Assembly (NCBI GenBank): GCA_017303775.1
Contig: JAFLCH010000007.1
Span: 1 to 41,615 of the forward strand
Direction: 5' to 3'
Source: Anaerolineae bacterium
GTDB taxonomy: Bacteria > Chloroflexota > Anaerolineae > Aggregatilineales > Phototrophicaceae
DNA length: 41,615 bases
Part shown: positions 16,735 through 25,127 of the stretch, in pieces
Layout: every line of letters starts with the position of its first letter
How positions within the stretch are numbered: position 1 is the first letter of the stretch
Program-made: the position numbers and the translations under genes
Notes under the pieces: model-generated
Seen by the model: the letters and a program-made list of their open reading frames with translations, nothing else
Told to the model about the DNA's origin: nothing
Database searches by the model: none

Positions 16735-16959
16735 GCGCCGTTCGTTCCCGTGTTTGAAATGCCCGGTCGCCTTCGCCATGATTAACTGCGCGTCTTTACC
16801 TTCCGCATTTTCAATCTGTGTCATGAACTTGCGGGCAGCCTCACCGGCCAGCGTCTTGATGTGTTTGCCATGCCAGTACAGCAGCACCCGCCCATCTTTG
16901 GTGGACTGGTAATCAAAAATTGCGTCATCCAGCACGCCGCGTTTGTCTACATTCCCCAT
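16729..16959 (-). CDS. Small conserved hypothetical protein (76 aa)
   Basis: A 76-residue basic, soluble protein: it begins MGNVDKRGVLDDAIFDYQ, has TKDGRVLLYWHGKHIKTLAG in the middle and ends MAKATGHFKHGNERRK. From memory this resembles a family of unnamed 70-80 residue proteins with a conserved DKRG...DGKV...WHGK...LAG...AKATGNFKRGNE pattern, seen in Chloroflexota and other bacteria; function unknown. The ATG at 16959 is used; AAGGA is about 11 bases upstream. It is convergent with the DtxR-like gene and stands alone. Confidence 0.75.
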   Translation of the reverse strand: MGNVDKRGVLDDAIFDYQSTKDGRVLLYWHGKHIKTLAGEAARKFMTQIENAEGKDAQLIMAKATGHFKHGNERRK

Positions 16960-17289
16960 TTTTAGGATTATTCCTTTCGCAATCTCCCTAACGCGCCATA
17001 GCCGGTACATTTCACCGTATATAATTGTGACGTCAGTTATGGTTAATGCGCATCAAAAGAGTGTTTTTCCTTGTAGGGATGAGCCAGCCTCATTTGCATG
17101 AGTAAAAATCTTCCCTCAAAATCCTTGTCCGTTACTCAGGTTAAATTTCCAAAAGCTGTCTGCCAATACCATGAACCTGATGCATGTACTCGATTGGTTG
17201 ATAGGCAAGAAGCACATCAGGTTTGTCCGCCTTCCTGCTGCTCAATTTGATTTGCCAACAGTATCATAACAGCAATCGCAGCTAATCGC
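16960..17289. other. Intergenic region with one long-loop inverted repeat
   Basis: No gene is seen in about 330 bases. AACCTGATG (17174-17182) and CATCAGGTT (17215-17223) form a perfect 9-bp inverted repeat with a 32-base spacer. It lies 70-115 bases past the stop of the COG0523 gene and could form at the 3' end of that operon's mRNA. No T run follows. Confidence 0.4.
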
Positions 17290-18498
17290 TCAGTTTTCCT
17301 CGCCTGCGATAGCTTCCGGATCCCATTCAGCAAAGGGGTCTTCAAAGCTGCGCCACGCTCGCCAGCCTAGCGCCATCTCATCATCCGTCAATAAGCACTC
17401 GTTCAAAGCATTCGTGATGAACTTTGGTTGAAGATCAATCCCGATAATCACCAACTCCTGCCGGCGGTCACCAAACTCGCCGTCAAAGTGTCGCTTCAAA
17501 TGTGTCACCAGCGCGGCATCCTCCGGATATTCATCATCCGGCACAGTCACCCACCAGTTCCCCCCATATTCCAACGAAATCACTTCCCCCGCCTGCGACC
17601 AGATGCCTACAAGGTTATGGCGTGTCGCCAGCCAGATGAAACCTTTGGAGCGGATCACTCCGTTCAAAAGATCGCTTTCCAGCACGTCCAATAACCGTTG
17701 CGGATGAAAAGGACGGCGTGCGCGGTAGACAAAACTGCTGACCCCATATTCCTCTGTTTCCGGGGTATGCTCTTTGCCGGAAAGCCATTCGTCGAAGGCA
17801 GCCGCTTGATCAAAATCAAACCGATGTGTGTTCAGCACTTCCTTTAGCGGAATCTGGCCGAAGCTCGTCTGGATCAGATTGGCGTGCGGATTCATCCGTC
17901 GTAACAGCGCCTCGACGCGCTGAAGATCATCCCCCTCTACCAGATCCGTTTTGTTGAGCACCAGCACATTCGCGAACTCGATCTGATCAACCAACAAATC
18001 GGCGATGGTACGTTCATCTGTATCATTCATACCCATACCCCGCTCAACCAGCGTATCCAGCGTTGCCAGTTCGCGCAGTATATTCCGGGCATCAACAACC
18101 GTCACCATCGTATCCAGCCGTGCAATATCACCCAAACAAAACCCATCATCAAGCGCGAAGGTGAAGGTTTCCGCCACCGGCAGCGGTTCCGCGATACCTG
18201 TCGCTTCGATCAAGAGATAGTCGAAACGCCCCTCGTGTGCAAGACGGGTAACTTCTTGCAGCAAATCATCCCGCAGCGTGCAGCAGATGCATCCGTTGCT
18301 CAACTCCACCAGCTTTTCCTCTGTCCGGCTCAAATGTGCGCCGCTGTCAACCAGTTGAACATCAATGTTCACCTCGCTCATATCGTTGACAATGACGGCA
18401 ACACGCAGCCCTTCTCGGTTATTGAGAACATGATTCAGTAAGGTGGTTTTGCCTGCCCCCAAAAAACCGGAAAGCACAGTGACGGGTAATTTTTTCAT
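17290..18498 (-). CDS. COG0523/CobW-family GTPase (ZigA/YciC-type zinc chaperone), copy 1
   Basis: A 402-residue G3E GTPase. The P-loop is GFLGAGKT (11-18), the metal motif CxCC is C70-I-C72-C73, NKTD gives guanine specificity, and a CobW C-terminal domain starts near 270 ([15 protein letters not shown]). The [10 protein letters not shown] sequence after the P-loop is characteristic of the ZigA/YciC subgroup, made under zinc starvation and thought to hand zinc to client proteins. The ATG has AGGAG eight bases upstream and overlaps the stop of the reductase-like gene by four bases (ATGA), so translation is coupled. It is the last gene of the operon read from 21252. Confidence 0.92.
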   Translation of the reverse strand: MKKLPVTVLSGFLGAGKTTLLNHVLNNREGLRVAVIVNDMSEVNIDVQLVDSGAHLSRTEEKLVELSNGCICCTLRDDLLQEVTRLAHEGRFDYLLIEATGIAEPLPVAETFTFALDDGFCLGDIARLDTMVTVVDARNILRELATLDTLVERGMGMNDTDERTIADLLVDQIEFANVLVLNKTDLVEGDDLQRVEALLRRMNPHANLIQTSFGQIPLKEVLNTHRFDFDQAAAFDEWLSGKEHTPETEEYGVSSFVYRARRPFHPQRLLDVLESDLLNGVIRSKGFIWLATRHNLVGIWSQAGEVISLEYGGNWWVTVPDDEYPEDAALVTHLKRHFDGEFGDRRQELVIIGIDLQPKFITNALNECLLTDDEMALGWRAWRSFEDPFAEWDPEAIAGEEN

Positions 18499-19433
18499 GC
18501 ATGTTTCTCCTGATTATGATGCGGATACCAATCCCGAATGATGGCATAAGCCGCTTGACTTCCAGCAAAGGCAGCCCCTAATGAACTCGCCCATCCCTGA
18601 ATATCACCGACAGCCCACAACCCCTTAACCGCTGTTTGGTGCATAGCATCGGTTTTGAGGTGGTCATTTTCGTCCACCTCAAGACCGAAATTGGCGATGA
18701 GTTTTTGCGTAAGAGGTAATGCTTGTTCGGGGGGTGTCCATAGCAGCGTGCCAACCTCGACCTGTTCGCCGCTATCGAGCGTGACAGCATTGACCTCACC
18801 GGATGTGTGATGCACCTCAACAATCTTGCCCATATGCACAGGGATACCACGCGCGGCAAAATCAGCCAGATGCGCAGCCTCCGGGGCAATATCCGGGTAC
18901 AAAATAATTTTCGCGTGTTTCGTCCAGTGCTGGTACAGGATGGGAAGATGCTCAAGCGCCCGCAGCGATGTGATGACCAACCCCCACACACGATCCCGAT
19001 TTTCGTAACCGTCGCAGAAAGGACAGGCAATGATGCTCTTGCCCCAGCAAGCGAGGTAACCGGGAACATCAGGATAAACATCACGGAAACCGGTTGCCAC
19101 AATGACGTGTTTTGCTGTAAACGGGGTACCACCAGCCTCGCCGCTAACATCAAAGCCGCCTTCTGCGTTGGCTTGTACGTCTATGATCCGTTCGATGCGA
19201 CGTTCTGCGCTGTTATACACGTCAATTTGCTGCCACGCTTGTTCGCGAATTTGTGCCGGCAGCAGCCCATCCAGCCCCACGAAATTATGCACACCGTGCG
19301 ATGCCGCATTGCGGGGTGGTTCGGGTGCGTCAAAGATGATAACCCGCTTACGAGTACGCGCGAGTATTAAAGCCGCCTGTAACCCTGCAGGCCCGCCGCC
19401 AATTATGGCAATATCATAGTGTTGTTCAGTCAT
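18495..19433 (-). CDS. Thioredoxin-reductase-like FAD/NAD(P) oxidoreductase
   Basis: A 312-residue class II pyridine nucleotide-disulphide oxidoreductase. The FAD motif is IIGGGPAG (10-17), the ATG motif is IVATGFRD, and the redox pair is C137-P-F-C140 in ACPFCDGYE, as in thioredoxin reductase-like proteins. The C-terminal FAD segment is [11 protein letters not shown]. The second nucleotide-binding motif is degenerate ([14 protein letters not shown], no GxGxxA), so the electron donor is uncertain. The ATG at 19433 has GAGG six bases upstream and lies 11 bases after the preceding COG0523 stop. It is sandwiched between two zinc-type GTPases, which suggests a role in thiol or zinc-site redox; that is inference. 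Confidence 0.88.
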   Translation of the reverse strand: MTEQHYDIAIIGGGPAGLQAALILARTRKRVIIFDAPEPPRNAASHGVHNFVGLDGLLPAQIREQAWQQIDVYNSAERRIERIIDVQANAEGGFDVSGEAGGTPFTAKHVIVATGFRDVYPDVPGYLACWGKSIIACPFCDGYENRDRVWGLVITSLRALEHLPILYQHWTKHAKIILYPDIAPEAAHLADFAARGIPVHMGKIVEVHHTSGEVNAVTLDSGEQVEVGTLLWTPPEQALPLTQKLIANFGLEVDENDHLKTDAMHQTAVKGLWAVGDIQGWASSLGAAFAGSQAAYAIIRDWYPHHNQEKHA

Positions 19434-19444
19434 GCTATCCTCGT

Positions 19445-20653
19445 TTATGATGCACGTTGCATTTGCCAATTCGGGAACGGATCAGGGAACAATTCCCAAC
19501 CTGCTTCGCCAAGTGCGAGTTCATCATCATTAAGCAGTGCCGCCTGAAGCTGCGTCAGCATCATTTCTTTAGGCATTTGCATACCAATGAATACAAGTTC
19601 TTGGCGTCGATCTCCAAATGGCTCTTTCCAGTAATCAGCCAGATATTGCGCAATTTCATCTTGAGTAGGCCATTGCCCTTTGGGGGTGGCGGCTAGCCAC
19701 TGCCCAGCAGGAGCAACGCGAGCAATATGTCCGGCGAGTGACCAGTTGATGCCCATGTGATGCCGTGTTGCCAGCCAAAAAAACCCTTTGGAACGCAGAA
19801 CCGTATGCATATGATCGCCTTTAAGAAAGTCCATCAACCGCACAGGGTGAAAAGGGCGATATGCCCTAAAAACAAAGCTGCTGATTCCATACTCTTCTGT
19901 TTCTGGCGTATGCTCGCCTTCAAGCTCTTTCAACCAACCGGCTGAACGCTGTGCAGCTTCCATATCAAACATTCCCGTATTGAGGATGGCATTCGTAGGC
20001 ACTTGAGCCTGTTCGGCGTGGATGAAACGGGCTGTAGGGTTCAGTTTGCGCAAGATGCCTTCTAATGTTTCGATCTGCTCTGACGTGGCGAGATCCGTTT
20101 TGTTCAAAATGATGACGTTAGCAAATTCAACCTGATCAATCAGAAGATCGGATAAAGTGCGATTGTCCTCATCACTAACCTCCATGTTCAGTGCTTTGAG
20201 CCGCTGCCCCTCGCGGTAGTCATTTAGCCAACTGCTGGCATCAACTACCGTAACCATAGTATCGAGCCGTGTGATATCCATGAGACTCATGACGCCATCA
20301 GGGGTAGGGAAAGAGAAGGTCATCGCTACCGGCAGTGGTTCGGCGATACCAGTGGACTCGATAAGCAAGTAATCGAAGCGCCCATCCTGTGCAAGCAGCG
20401 TGACTTCTTGCAGCAAATCTTCACGTAGTGTGCAGCAGATGCAACCGTTGGTCATCTCGACCAATTTTTCTTCCGTCCGGCTCAGATGCGCACCACCATC
20501 ACGCACGAGTTGAGCATCGATGTTTACTTCGCTCATATCATTGACAATAACGGCGACACGCAGCCCTTCACGATTATTGAGGACGTTGTTCAGCAGCGTG
20601 GTTTTGCCTGCGCCAAGAAAACCGGAAAGCACTGTCACGGGAAGTTTTTTCAT
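19445..20653 (-). CDS. COG0523/CobW-family GTPase (ZigA/YciC-type zinc chaperone), copy 2
   Basis: A 402-residue paralogue of the protein at 17290-18498. The first 50 residues are nearly identical, and it has the same P-loop, CxCC at 71-74 (CICC), NKTDL and C-terminal domain (SFVFRAYRPFHPVRL, then [14 protein letters not shown]). The central part (about 110-260) and the C-terminus differ more, so the copies may serve different clients. The start is the ATG at 20653 with AAGGAG 11 bases upstream; a TTG three codons earlier sits too close to that site. It begins two bases after the stop of the upstream unknown gene. Confidence 0.91.
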   Translation of the reverse strand: MKKLPVTVLSGFLGAGKTTLLNNVLNNREGLRVAVIVNDMSEVNIDAQLVRDGGAHLSRTEEKLVEMTNGCICCTLREDLLQEVTLLAQDGRFDYLLIESTGIAEPLPVAMTFSFPTPDGVMSLMDITRLDTMVTVVDASSWLNDYREGQRLKALNMEVSDEDNRTLSDLLIDQVEFANVIILNKTDLATSEQIETLEGILRKLNPTARFIHAEQAQVPTNAILNTGMFDMEAAQRSAGWLKELEGEHTPETEEYGISSFVFRAYRPFHPVRLMDFLKGDHMHTVLRSKGFFWLATRHHMGINWSLAGHIARVAPAGQWLAATPKGQWPTQDEIAQYLADYWKEPFGDRRQELVFIGMQMPKEMMLTQLQAALLNDDELALGEAGWELFPDPFPNWQMQRAS

Positions 20654-20655
20654 GT

Positions 20656-21252
20656 TTAGCAATACTCCTTACGAATGACTTCGGATAATGTGTGCCAGCT
20701 GGGTGCGAGTTTGGGGGCGGTTACCCCTCCGTGATAACGACGGCGCAATGGCCATGCAGCGATTGTTTGTGTACGATAATCAATCGGAAGTTGTGTTGTT
20801 AGCCAAGCCTCATATGCAGCGATCCGATCCAATGCTTCACCGAGCAAGGTGAGGGCATTATGCTGTTCTTGAGGGTCACGGGGTTCATGAAGCGGCGGCA
20901 ACTGATCAGGCTGCCATGCCTGCGGATAGAGGTCGGTTTGTGGAGTATAACCCAAACGAAAACCTGAACGACCGAGAAATAAACTGCCGATATCAGGAGC
21001 GGCAATCCACAATCCCCACCCCCACAATGTCAAAAAGTAACCAGATTGGGCAGCGCGCGTGTAAGCGCTATGCCAGCGGGCTTGAGGTGACGGGCGGCGC
21101 GCGAAACCATACGTAAGCAGCAAATTACCTTCCTTCCGACGCACATCACAACCCCAGCACCACATTTGTTGTTCTATTAGGGCTTCACCTTGTTTCACAA
21201 TTGATCTTGGAAGTTTGAAAGGTAAAGATGACGGTGTGACTGCAAGTGTCAT
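20656..21252 (-). CDS. Unknown CxxC protein, first gene of the zinc-type operon
   Basis: A 198-residue protein I do not recognise. It has one Cys pair, C32-W-G-C35, in QQMWCWGCDVRRKEGNLLL, then many aromatic residues (YFLTLWGWGLWIA near 72-84). The C-terminal half is helical, with LTLLGEALDRIAAYEAWL and YRTQTIAAWPLRRRYHGG. No signal peptide or convincing membrane helix is seen. The ATG has AAAGGA six bases upstream. It is the promoter-proximal gene under two Zur-like boxes and is tightly followed by a COG0523 GTPase. A zinc-handling or zinc-independent substitute role is a guess from context only. Confidence 0.8.
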   Translation of the reverse strand: MTLAVTPSSLPFKLPRSIVKQGEALIEQQMWCWGCDVRRKEGNLLLTYGFARRPSPQARWHSAYTRAAQSGYFLTLWGWGLWIAAPDIGSLFLGRSGFRLGYTPQTDLYPQAWQPDQLPPLHEPRDPQEQHNALTLLGEALDRIAAYEAWLTTQLPIDYRTQTIAAWPLRRRYHGGVTAPKLAPSWHTLSEVIRKEYC

Positions 21253-21290
21253 TCCGCATCCTTTCTTATGAACTCAACCCGAATGTTTAA

Positions 21291-21305
21291 TGATACTTTG
21301 TATCG
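21291..21305. promoter_or_regulatory. Zur-like operator, box 1
   Basis: TGATACTTTGTATCG is an imperfect 7-1-7 palindrome 39 bases upstream of the first gene of the COG0523 operon. It lies just downstream of the predicted transcription start and closely matches box 2, 27 bases away. Confidence 0.65.
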
Positions 21306-21316
21306 ATTCTGATCAA

Positions 21317-21345
21317 ATGATACATTGTATCAATTGCAGTTTCAA
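21317..21345 (-). promoter_or_regulatory. Promoter of the COG0523 operon overlapped by Zur-like box 2
   Basis: On the minus strand TTGAAA (21340-21345) and TATCAT (21317-21322) are 17 bases apart. The perfect 7-1-7 palindrome TGATACA-T-TGTATCA (21318-21332) covers the -10 and half the spacer, so a bound repressor would block polymerase. The shape resembles Fur-superfamily boxes, in particular cyanobacterial-type Zur boxes (TGATAAT-N-ATTATCA, from memory). No Zur gene is in the window. The remaining region up to 21623 holds no gene that I can support. Confidence 0.65.
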
Positions 21346-21623
21346 GAGTCGAGATTATTAATGAGATGATTTGAAATGATGCAGGTAAGCGAGTGTTTGA
21401 AATAAGTTTGAGGCCGATACGCGAGTATTCATAACGAAGGCGATGCTAACGAGAAAAAAGCAAGTGATTCTCAACTTGCAGATGAGAACCCCTGAGTCTT
21501 CTCTTACCTATGTTTCCACGTATCTCAGTGAATTTCTATCAGCAATCTTCTGACAAAATTAAGACATATACCGCATTTAAGGAACACGACTAGATAGGGA
21601 AGGCTGATATGCAAAATGTCGTG

Positions 21624-22664
21624 CTAAATAGAACCTCTAATGACCAACTTCCAATCACTTTGGAAAAAGCGTCCCGGCCCTGTAACTTTGCCTTCGATAC
21701 GGTCAAATAAAATTTCAGCGAGCTGCCGCCCGATTTGTCTTAAATCGCGGCGAACGATGGTGAGCGGTGGAGAAATGATAGTTGCTTCAGGAATGTCGTC
21801 AAACCCCATAACACCCACATCTTCCGGAACTTGAAGCCCGGCGGCTTTGGCTTCGAGGATAGCACCGATTGCCATTAGGGAATTCGCCGCGAAAATAGCG
21901 GTTGGCAACTTCCCGTGCTGGATAAATGCTCGCATCCCATGATGCCCACCCTCAATGGTGAATTCGCCTTGCTGAATAAAGTTTGGTTCGATCGTTAATC
22001 CCGCTTCTTCCATTGCCCGCATATAACCGCGAACTCGTGAAGGTCCCGGTGGCATTTGATTCAGAGTTGAAATAAACCCAATACGGCGGTGGCCTTTAAC
22101 CTCGATCAGCCATTTGACAGCTTCATAAGTTGCCGGCTCACTAGTCCCCCCCACAACATCAATTGATGGGTGATCCACCTGTGCTCCCAATGCTACAATC
22201 GGCACGCGGCTATGCTTGATGAAGGTATCCAAATCCTCTGATGTTAGACAGTGTGGAGCCATGATGATGCCATCCACCGGACGCCTGAGGGAAGCATTGA
22301 GAAATCGTCGTTCATGTTCGTAAATATGGTCACTGTTTGAGATGAGTACTTCATAATCGTGTTGATCGGTGAAGTCCTGAATCCCTCGCACAATTGGATG
22401 ATAAAAAGCGTTCGAAATATCGCCGATCATGACCGCAATCATCTGCATATGCTGAGTCCGTAAACTGCGCGCAATCATATTTGGCTGATAATTGAGCTGC
22501 TCCACTGCATCAAGGATCTTTTGGCGGGTTTCTTCACTAATTCGGATCGAGGTGGCGTTCTGACTAAGAACGCGGGAAACGGTACTATGAGAAACACCCG
22601 CTAATTTGGCAACATCCTGCATTGTTGGAAGGTTTGAAGTTGGGCGCGACTTTTTTTCGGTCAT
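21624..22664 (-). CDS. LacI-family transcriptional regulator
   Basis: A 346-residue repressor: LacI helix-turn-helix at about residues 15-60 (MQDVAKLAGVSHSTVSRVLSQN, hinge region YQPNMIARSLRT) and a periplasmic-binding-type effector domain after it. It starts at the ATG at 22664, though no good ribosome site is seen. It lies 21 bases after the SDR gene on the same strand and downstream of a ribose-type ABC importer, so it probably controls those genes in response to their sugar. Candidate operator half-sites lie in front of the ATPase gene (27672-27701). Confidence 0.92.
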   Translation of the reverse strand: MTEKKSRPTSNLPTMQDVAKLAGVSHSTVSRVLSQNATSIRISEETRQKILDAVEQLNYQPNMIARSLRTQHMQMIAVMIGDISNAFYHPIVRGIQDFTDQHDYEVLISNSDHIYEHERRFLNASLRRPVDGIIMAPHCLTSEDLDTFIKHSRVPIVALGAQVDHPSIDVVGGTSEPATYEAVKWLIEVKGHRRIGFISTLNQMPPGPSRVRGYMRAMEEAGLTIEPNFIQQGEFTIEGGHHGMRAFIQHGKLPTAIFAANSLMAIGAILEAKAAGLQVPEDVGVMGFDDIPEATIISPPLTIVRRDLRQIGRQLAEILFDRIEGKVTGPGRFFQSDWKLVIRGSI

Positions 22665-22685
22665 AATATTACTTGATTGAATCCG

Positions 22686-23639
22686 TTAAACTATGATTAC
22701 TCGATGCTCAATCATGAATTCAACTGCCTCATAGACAGCTTGAAGCGAATTATAGCGCGGCTGATAATCAATCAGATGCCGTGCTTTAGCGATGCTGGCA
22801 TTAGGGCTATGGGCAATGTGATCCCATGTTGCTGCCGAATCTTCTGATGAGACTGTAGTTTTCCACATATCCCAAGGTAAGAACTCTAGTTTTGCTTCTC
22901 TGCCAAACCATGTTGCAACGCTTTCCGCGTAACCCCGTAACGTCAGTGCAGCAGGAGATACAACATGGAAACTTTCACCAAGGCTGGTACTGCGCGAAAG
23001 CAAGGCTTTTAAAAAAGCCTGCGCAACATCAGCTGCATGAACATGGTGCACTGTTTCCAAGCCGAGGTTCGGCAAGGTTAAAACATCACCACGAGCCAAT
23101 TTCTCGAATACGTGAGGATTAAAGTTGCCTGCCGGATTTAAAGGATTGTAGCCGACGCCGACTATGTGTCCGGGATGTAGAATAGTGGCCGGAAAATTAT
23201 GGCGACGAGCCTCGTTTAAGAGATACGCTTCGATTGATGCTTTCTGGATGCCGTATTCGCCAAAGGGATGGCGCGGTTGATCTTCGGTAGCTGGTACCTG
23301 TGTGCTGTGCCCATAAATCCATACAGTTCCACAATGTAGAAAGTGCTGAATTTTCCCCCGAAGAGCTTCGACTATTTGTAGGGCACTCGCTTCGGTAAAA
23401 CAGATCAAATCAATAACAACATCCGGCGATTGATCCAAGATCTTTTGCCCAAAGGTACCTGCCTGTTCTTCTACCTCACGGTCAAGCTTTATTTGCTTCA
23501 CCTTATTCCATGCGGCATTTGGCAGGTAGGGATTGCTACGTCCACGGGTAATATTAATGACCTCATAATTACGTTCAACCAGCATCGGAATCAAATAGGT
23601 ACCGATATGACCGGCTCCACCGATCACAACAATTCTCAT
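22686..23639 (-). CDS. Extended SDR, NAD-dependent epimerase/dehydratase family
   Basis: A 317-residue Rossmann enzyme. The cofactor motif GGAGHIG is at residues 7-13, and the catalytic Tyr-Lys pair is Y-G-I-Q-K in FGEYGIQKASIE (about 146-150). CGTVWIYG upstream supplies the Ser/Thr region. The usual activity is epimerisation, dehydration or reduction of sugar or nucleotide-sugar substrates. The ATG at 23639 is chosen because it directly precedes the Rossmann strand and has AAGGG eight bases upstream. It is followed by the LacI gene. Together with the importer it suggests catabolism of a particular sugar; the substrate is not evident. Confidence 0.88.
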   Translation of the reverse strand: MRIVVIGGAGHIGTYLIPMLVERNYEVINITRGRSNPYLPNAAWNKVKQIKLDREVEEQAGTFGQKILDQSPDVVIDLICFTEASALQIVEALRGKIQHFLHCGTVWIYGHSTQVPATEDQPRHPFGEYGIQKASIEAYLLNEARRHNFPATILHPGHIVGVGYNPLNPAGNFNPHVFEKLARGDVLTLPNLGLETVHHVHAADVAQAFLKALLSRSTSLGESFHVVSPAALTLRGYAESVATWFGREAKLEFLPWDMWKTTVSSEDSAATWDHIAHSPNASIAKARHLIDYQPRYNSLQAVYEAVEFMIEHRVIIV

Positions 23640-24052
23640 GATGCATCCCTTCATGGGGTAGAGTAAATAAGTCCACCCATAGCTAATCAATAGCTGACCG
23701 TATAGAGAATCTCAAACCATTTTGGTTGTCGAATTTCTCAAGCTGTTCATAACTGAACCCAAACAGGTTGCGTCAGATGATGGCGGGTACTTGTGAGGAA
23801 TAGCTATAGATTGGGTGACCACTTACTTGATTACAAGTGGTGGCACGTGAGCAGGTATGGAAATCGAAGCGTTCGCCGCCATGACTCGACTGCTAATTTA
23901 ACGGATGTGTCCGATAGGTAGGAAGTAACTATGTCCGGAACAACCGCCGCAGTAGGCTGTCAGCTATTCTGAAGTGAGGCAATTTGTTATAGTACAAAAA
24001 CTTCATGCCTAATACTCCCTTCCAAAAGTGATGGACTTTAGGTATGAGGCAA
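23640..24052. other. Intergenic region between the SDR gene and the sugar importer
   Basis: About 410 bases with no gene I can support. CCACTT and AAGTGG near 23819-23840 form a short inverted repeat. The region probably holds the promoter for the SDR-LacI genes, but I see no good -35/-10 pair. Confidence 0.45.
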
Positions 24053-24080
24053 GCGGAGCGGTAGTGACGTACCGCTCCGC
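24053..24080 (-). terminator. Hairpin after the sugar-binding protein gene
   Basis: A perfect 11-bp GC-rich stem, GCGGAGCGGTA (24053-24063) and TACCGCTCCGC (24070-24080), starts 12 bases past the stop. Only TTGCC follows it on the minus strand, so it may act as an mRNA 3' stabiliser or weak terminator. Confidence 0.55.
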
Positions 24081-24091
24081 CACCTATAGGT

Positions 24092-25075
24092 TTATGATGC
24101 GCGCCAGAATTTGCTGTTATCTTTGTTAATAACCACAACCCCGGTGTCTACACCCGGAGGTAGCGGGGAAATACCGGCTGCTTGCCAGTCGGAAACGGAT
24201 TCAATTTTGCTGTTCCGTACCATATAGGCAAACATCAATCCCCAGAACCCCATCTGCCATGTACCTTGTGCAAGTGTTGCACCGAGCTGACCGTTATCAA
24301 TCAAATCGAGAGTTCCTTCGTCAAAGTCAAACCCAATGTGCTGTACCTGCTCAATCACACCTGCTTCACGAAGCGCTTGAGCAGCACCAATGGCTGCCTG
24401 TGCATTGCTGCTGAAGACGCCTGTAATATCCGGTTCAGCTTGCAGAAGAGCCGACAAGCCACTCGCTGCGGCTTCCGATGTATTCTGATTATCAACGATG
24501 TATTCGTCGCCAGTTACGATATTGGGGTACTCGGCCTTAATGGTGTCAATAAAGCCCTGTGTACGCTGCGCCAAATTGTTCTGAGATGGCACGGTGATGA
24601 CGGCTGCTTTACCGCTCCCAATCTGTGCACCGATGTACCGGGCCGCAACAACACCGGCTTGATAATTACCCGTACCGAGGAAGGAGTAACGCTTGCTGAG
24701 AGGAGAATCTGCGTCGAAAGTAACGATCGGCAAACCGCTCGCAATTGCACTATCAATCGATGGTTGGAGTGCGTCGGCTTGAATAACCGTTAAGACGATT
24801 CCATCAGGCTGTTGAGCGATCGTTTCATCCAATACACGGGCTTGAGCAGTAATGTCGTATTCGGTCGGTCCTGTATATTGTGTCTCTACGCCGAGATACT
24901 CAGCAGCATCTTGCATGCCGCGATAAGCATCTTTCCAATAGCTGATGCCGGATAAAAAAGTAACCATCGTATAAGTCTGAGTACCTTGTGCGCGTGCTAG
25001 AGTGAGACCGTGTGAGGCTAACAGCCCAGCTGCCGCAGCAGTGCTAGACTTCTTGAGAAACTCGCGTCTATTCAC
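24092..25075 (-). CDS. Sugar ABC transporter binding protein (RbsB type) with a Tat signal
   Basis: A 327-residue pentose/hexose-type binding protein (Peripla_BP_4). The start is GTG with AAAGGA six bases upstream. The N-terminus MNRREFLKKSSTAAAAGLL carries the twin-arginine motif RREFLKK, so export in the folded state by Tat is predicted; most RbsB proteins use Sec. The body has VTFLSGISYWKDAYRGMQDAA, DGIVLTVIQADALQPSIDSA and GVFSSNAQAAIGAAQAL, typical of the two-lobed fold. It is third in the ATPase-permease-binding protein operon. The ligand cannot be read from sequence. Confidence 0.92.
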   Translation of the reverse strand: MNRREFLKKSSTAAAAGLLASHGLTLARAQGTQTYTMVTFLSGISYWKDAYRGMQDAAEYLGVETQYTGPTEYDITAQARVLDETIAQQPDGIVLTVIQADALQPSIDSAIASGLPIVTFDADSPLSKRYSFLGTGNYQAGVVAARYIGAQIGSGKAAVITVPSQNNLAQRTQGFIDTIKAEYPNIVTGDEYIVDNQNTSEAAASGLSALLQAEPDITGVFSSNAQAAIGAAQALREAGVIEQVQHIGFDFDEGTLDLIDNGQLGATLAQGTWQMGFWGLMFAYMVRNSKIESVSDWQAAGISPLPPGVDTGVVVINKDNSKFWRAS

Positions 25076-25127
25076 TTGATATCCTTTCTATCAATACACT
25101 TTTTCAAATATGCACGTCACGGAGCTT

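Noticed and set aside
24182-24793. Plus-strand open frame of about 200 codons opposite the sugar-binding protein gene.
   Set aside because: Shadow of a well-supported gene; no start signal and no recognisable domain.
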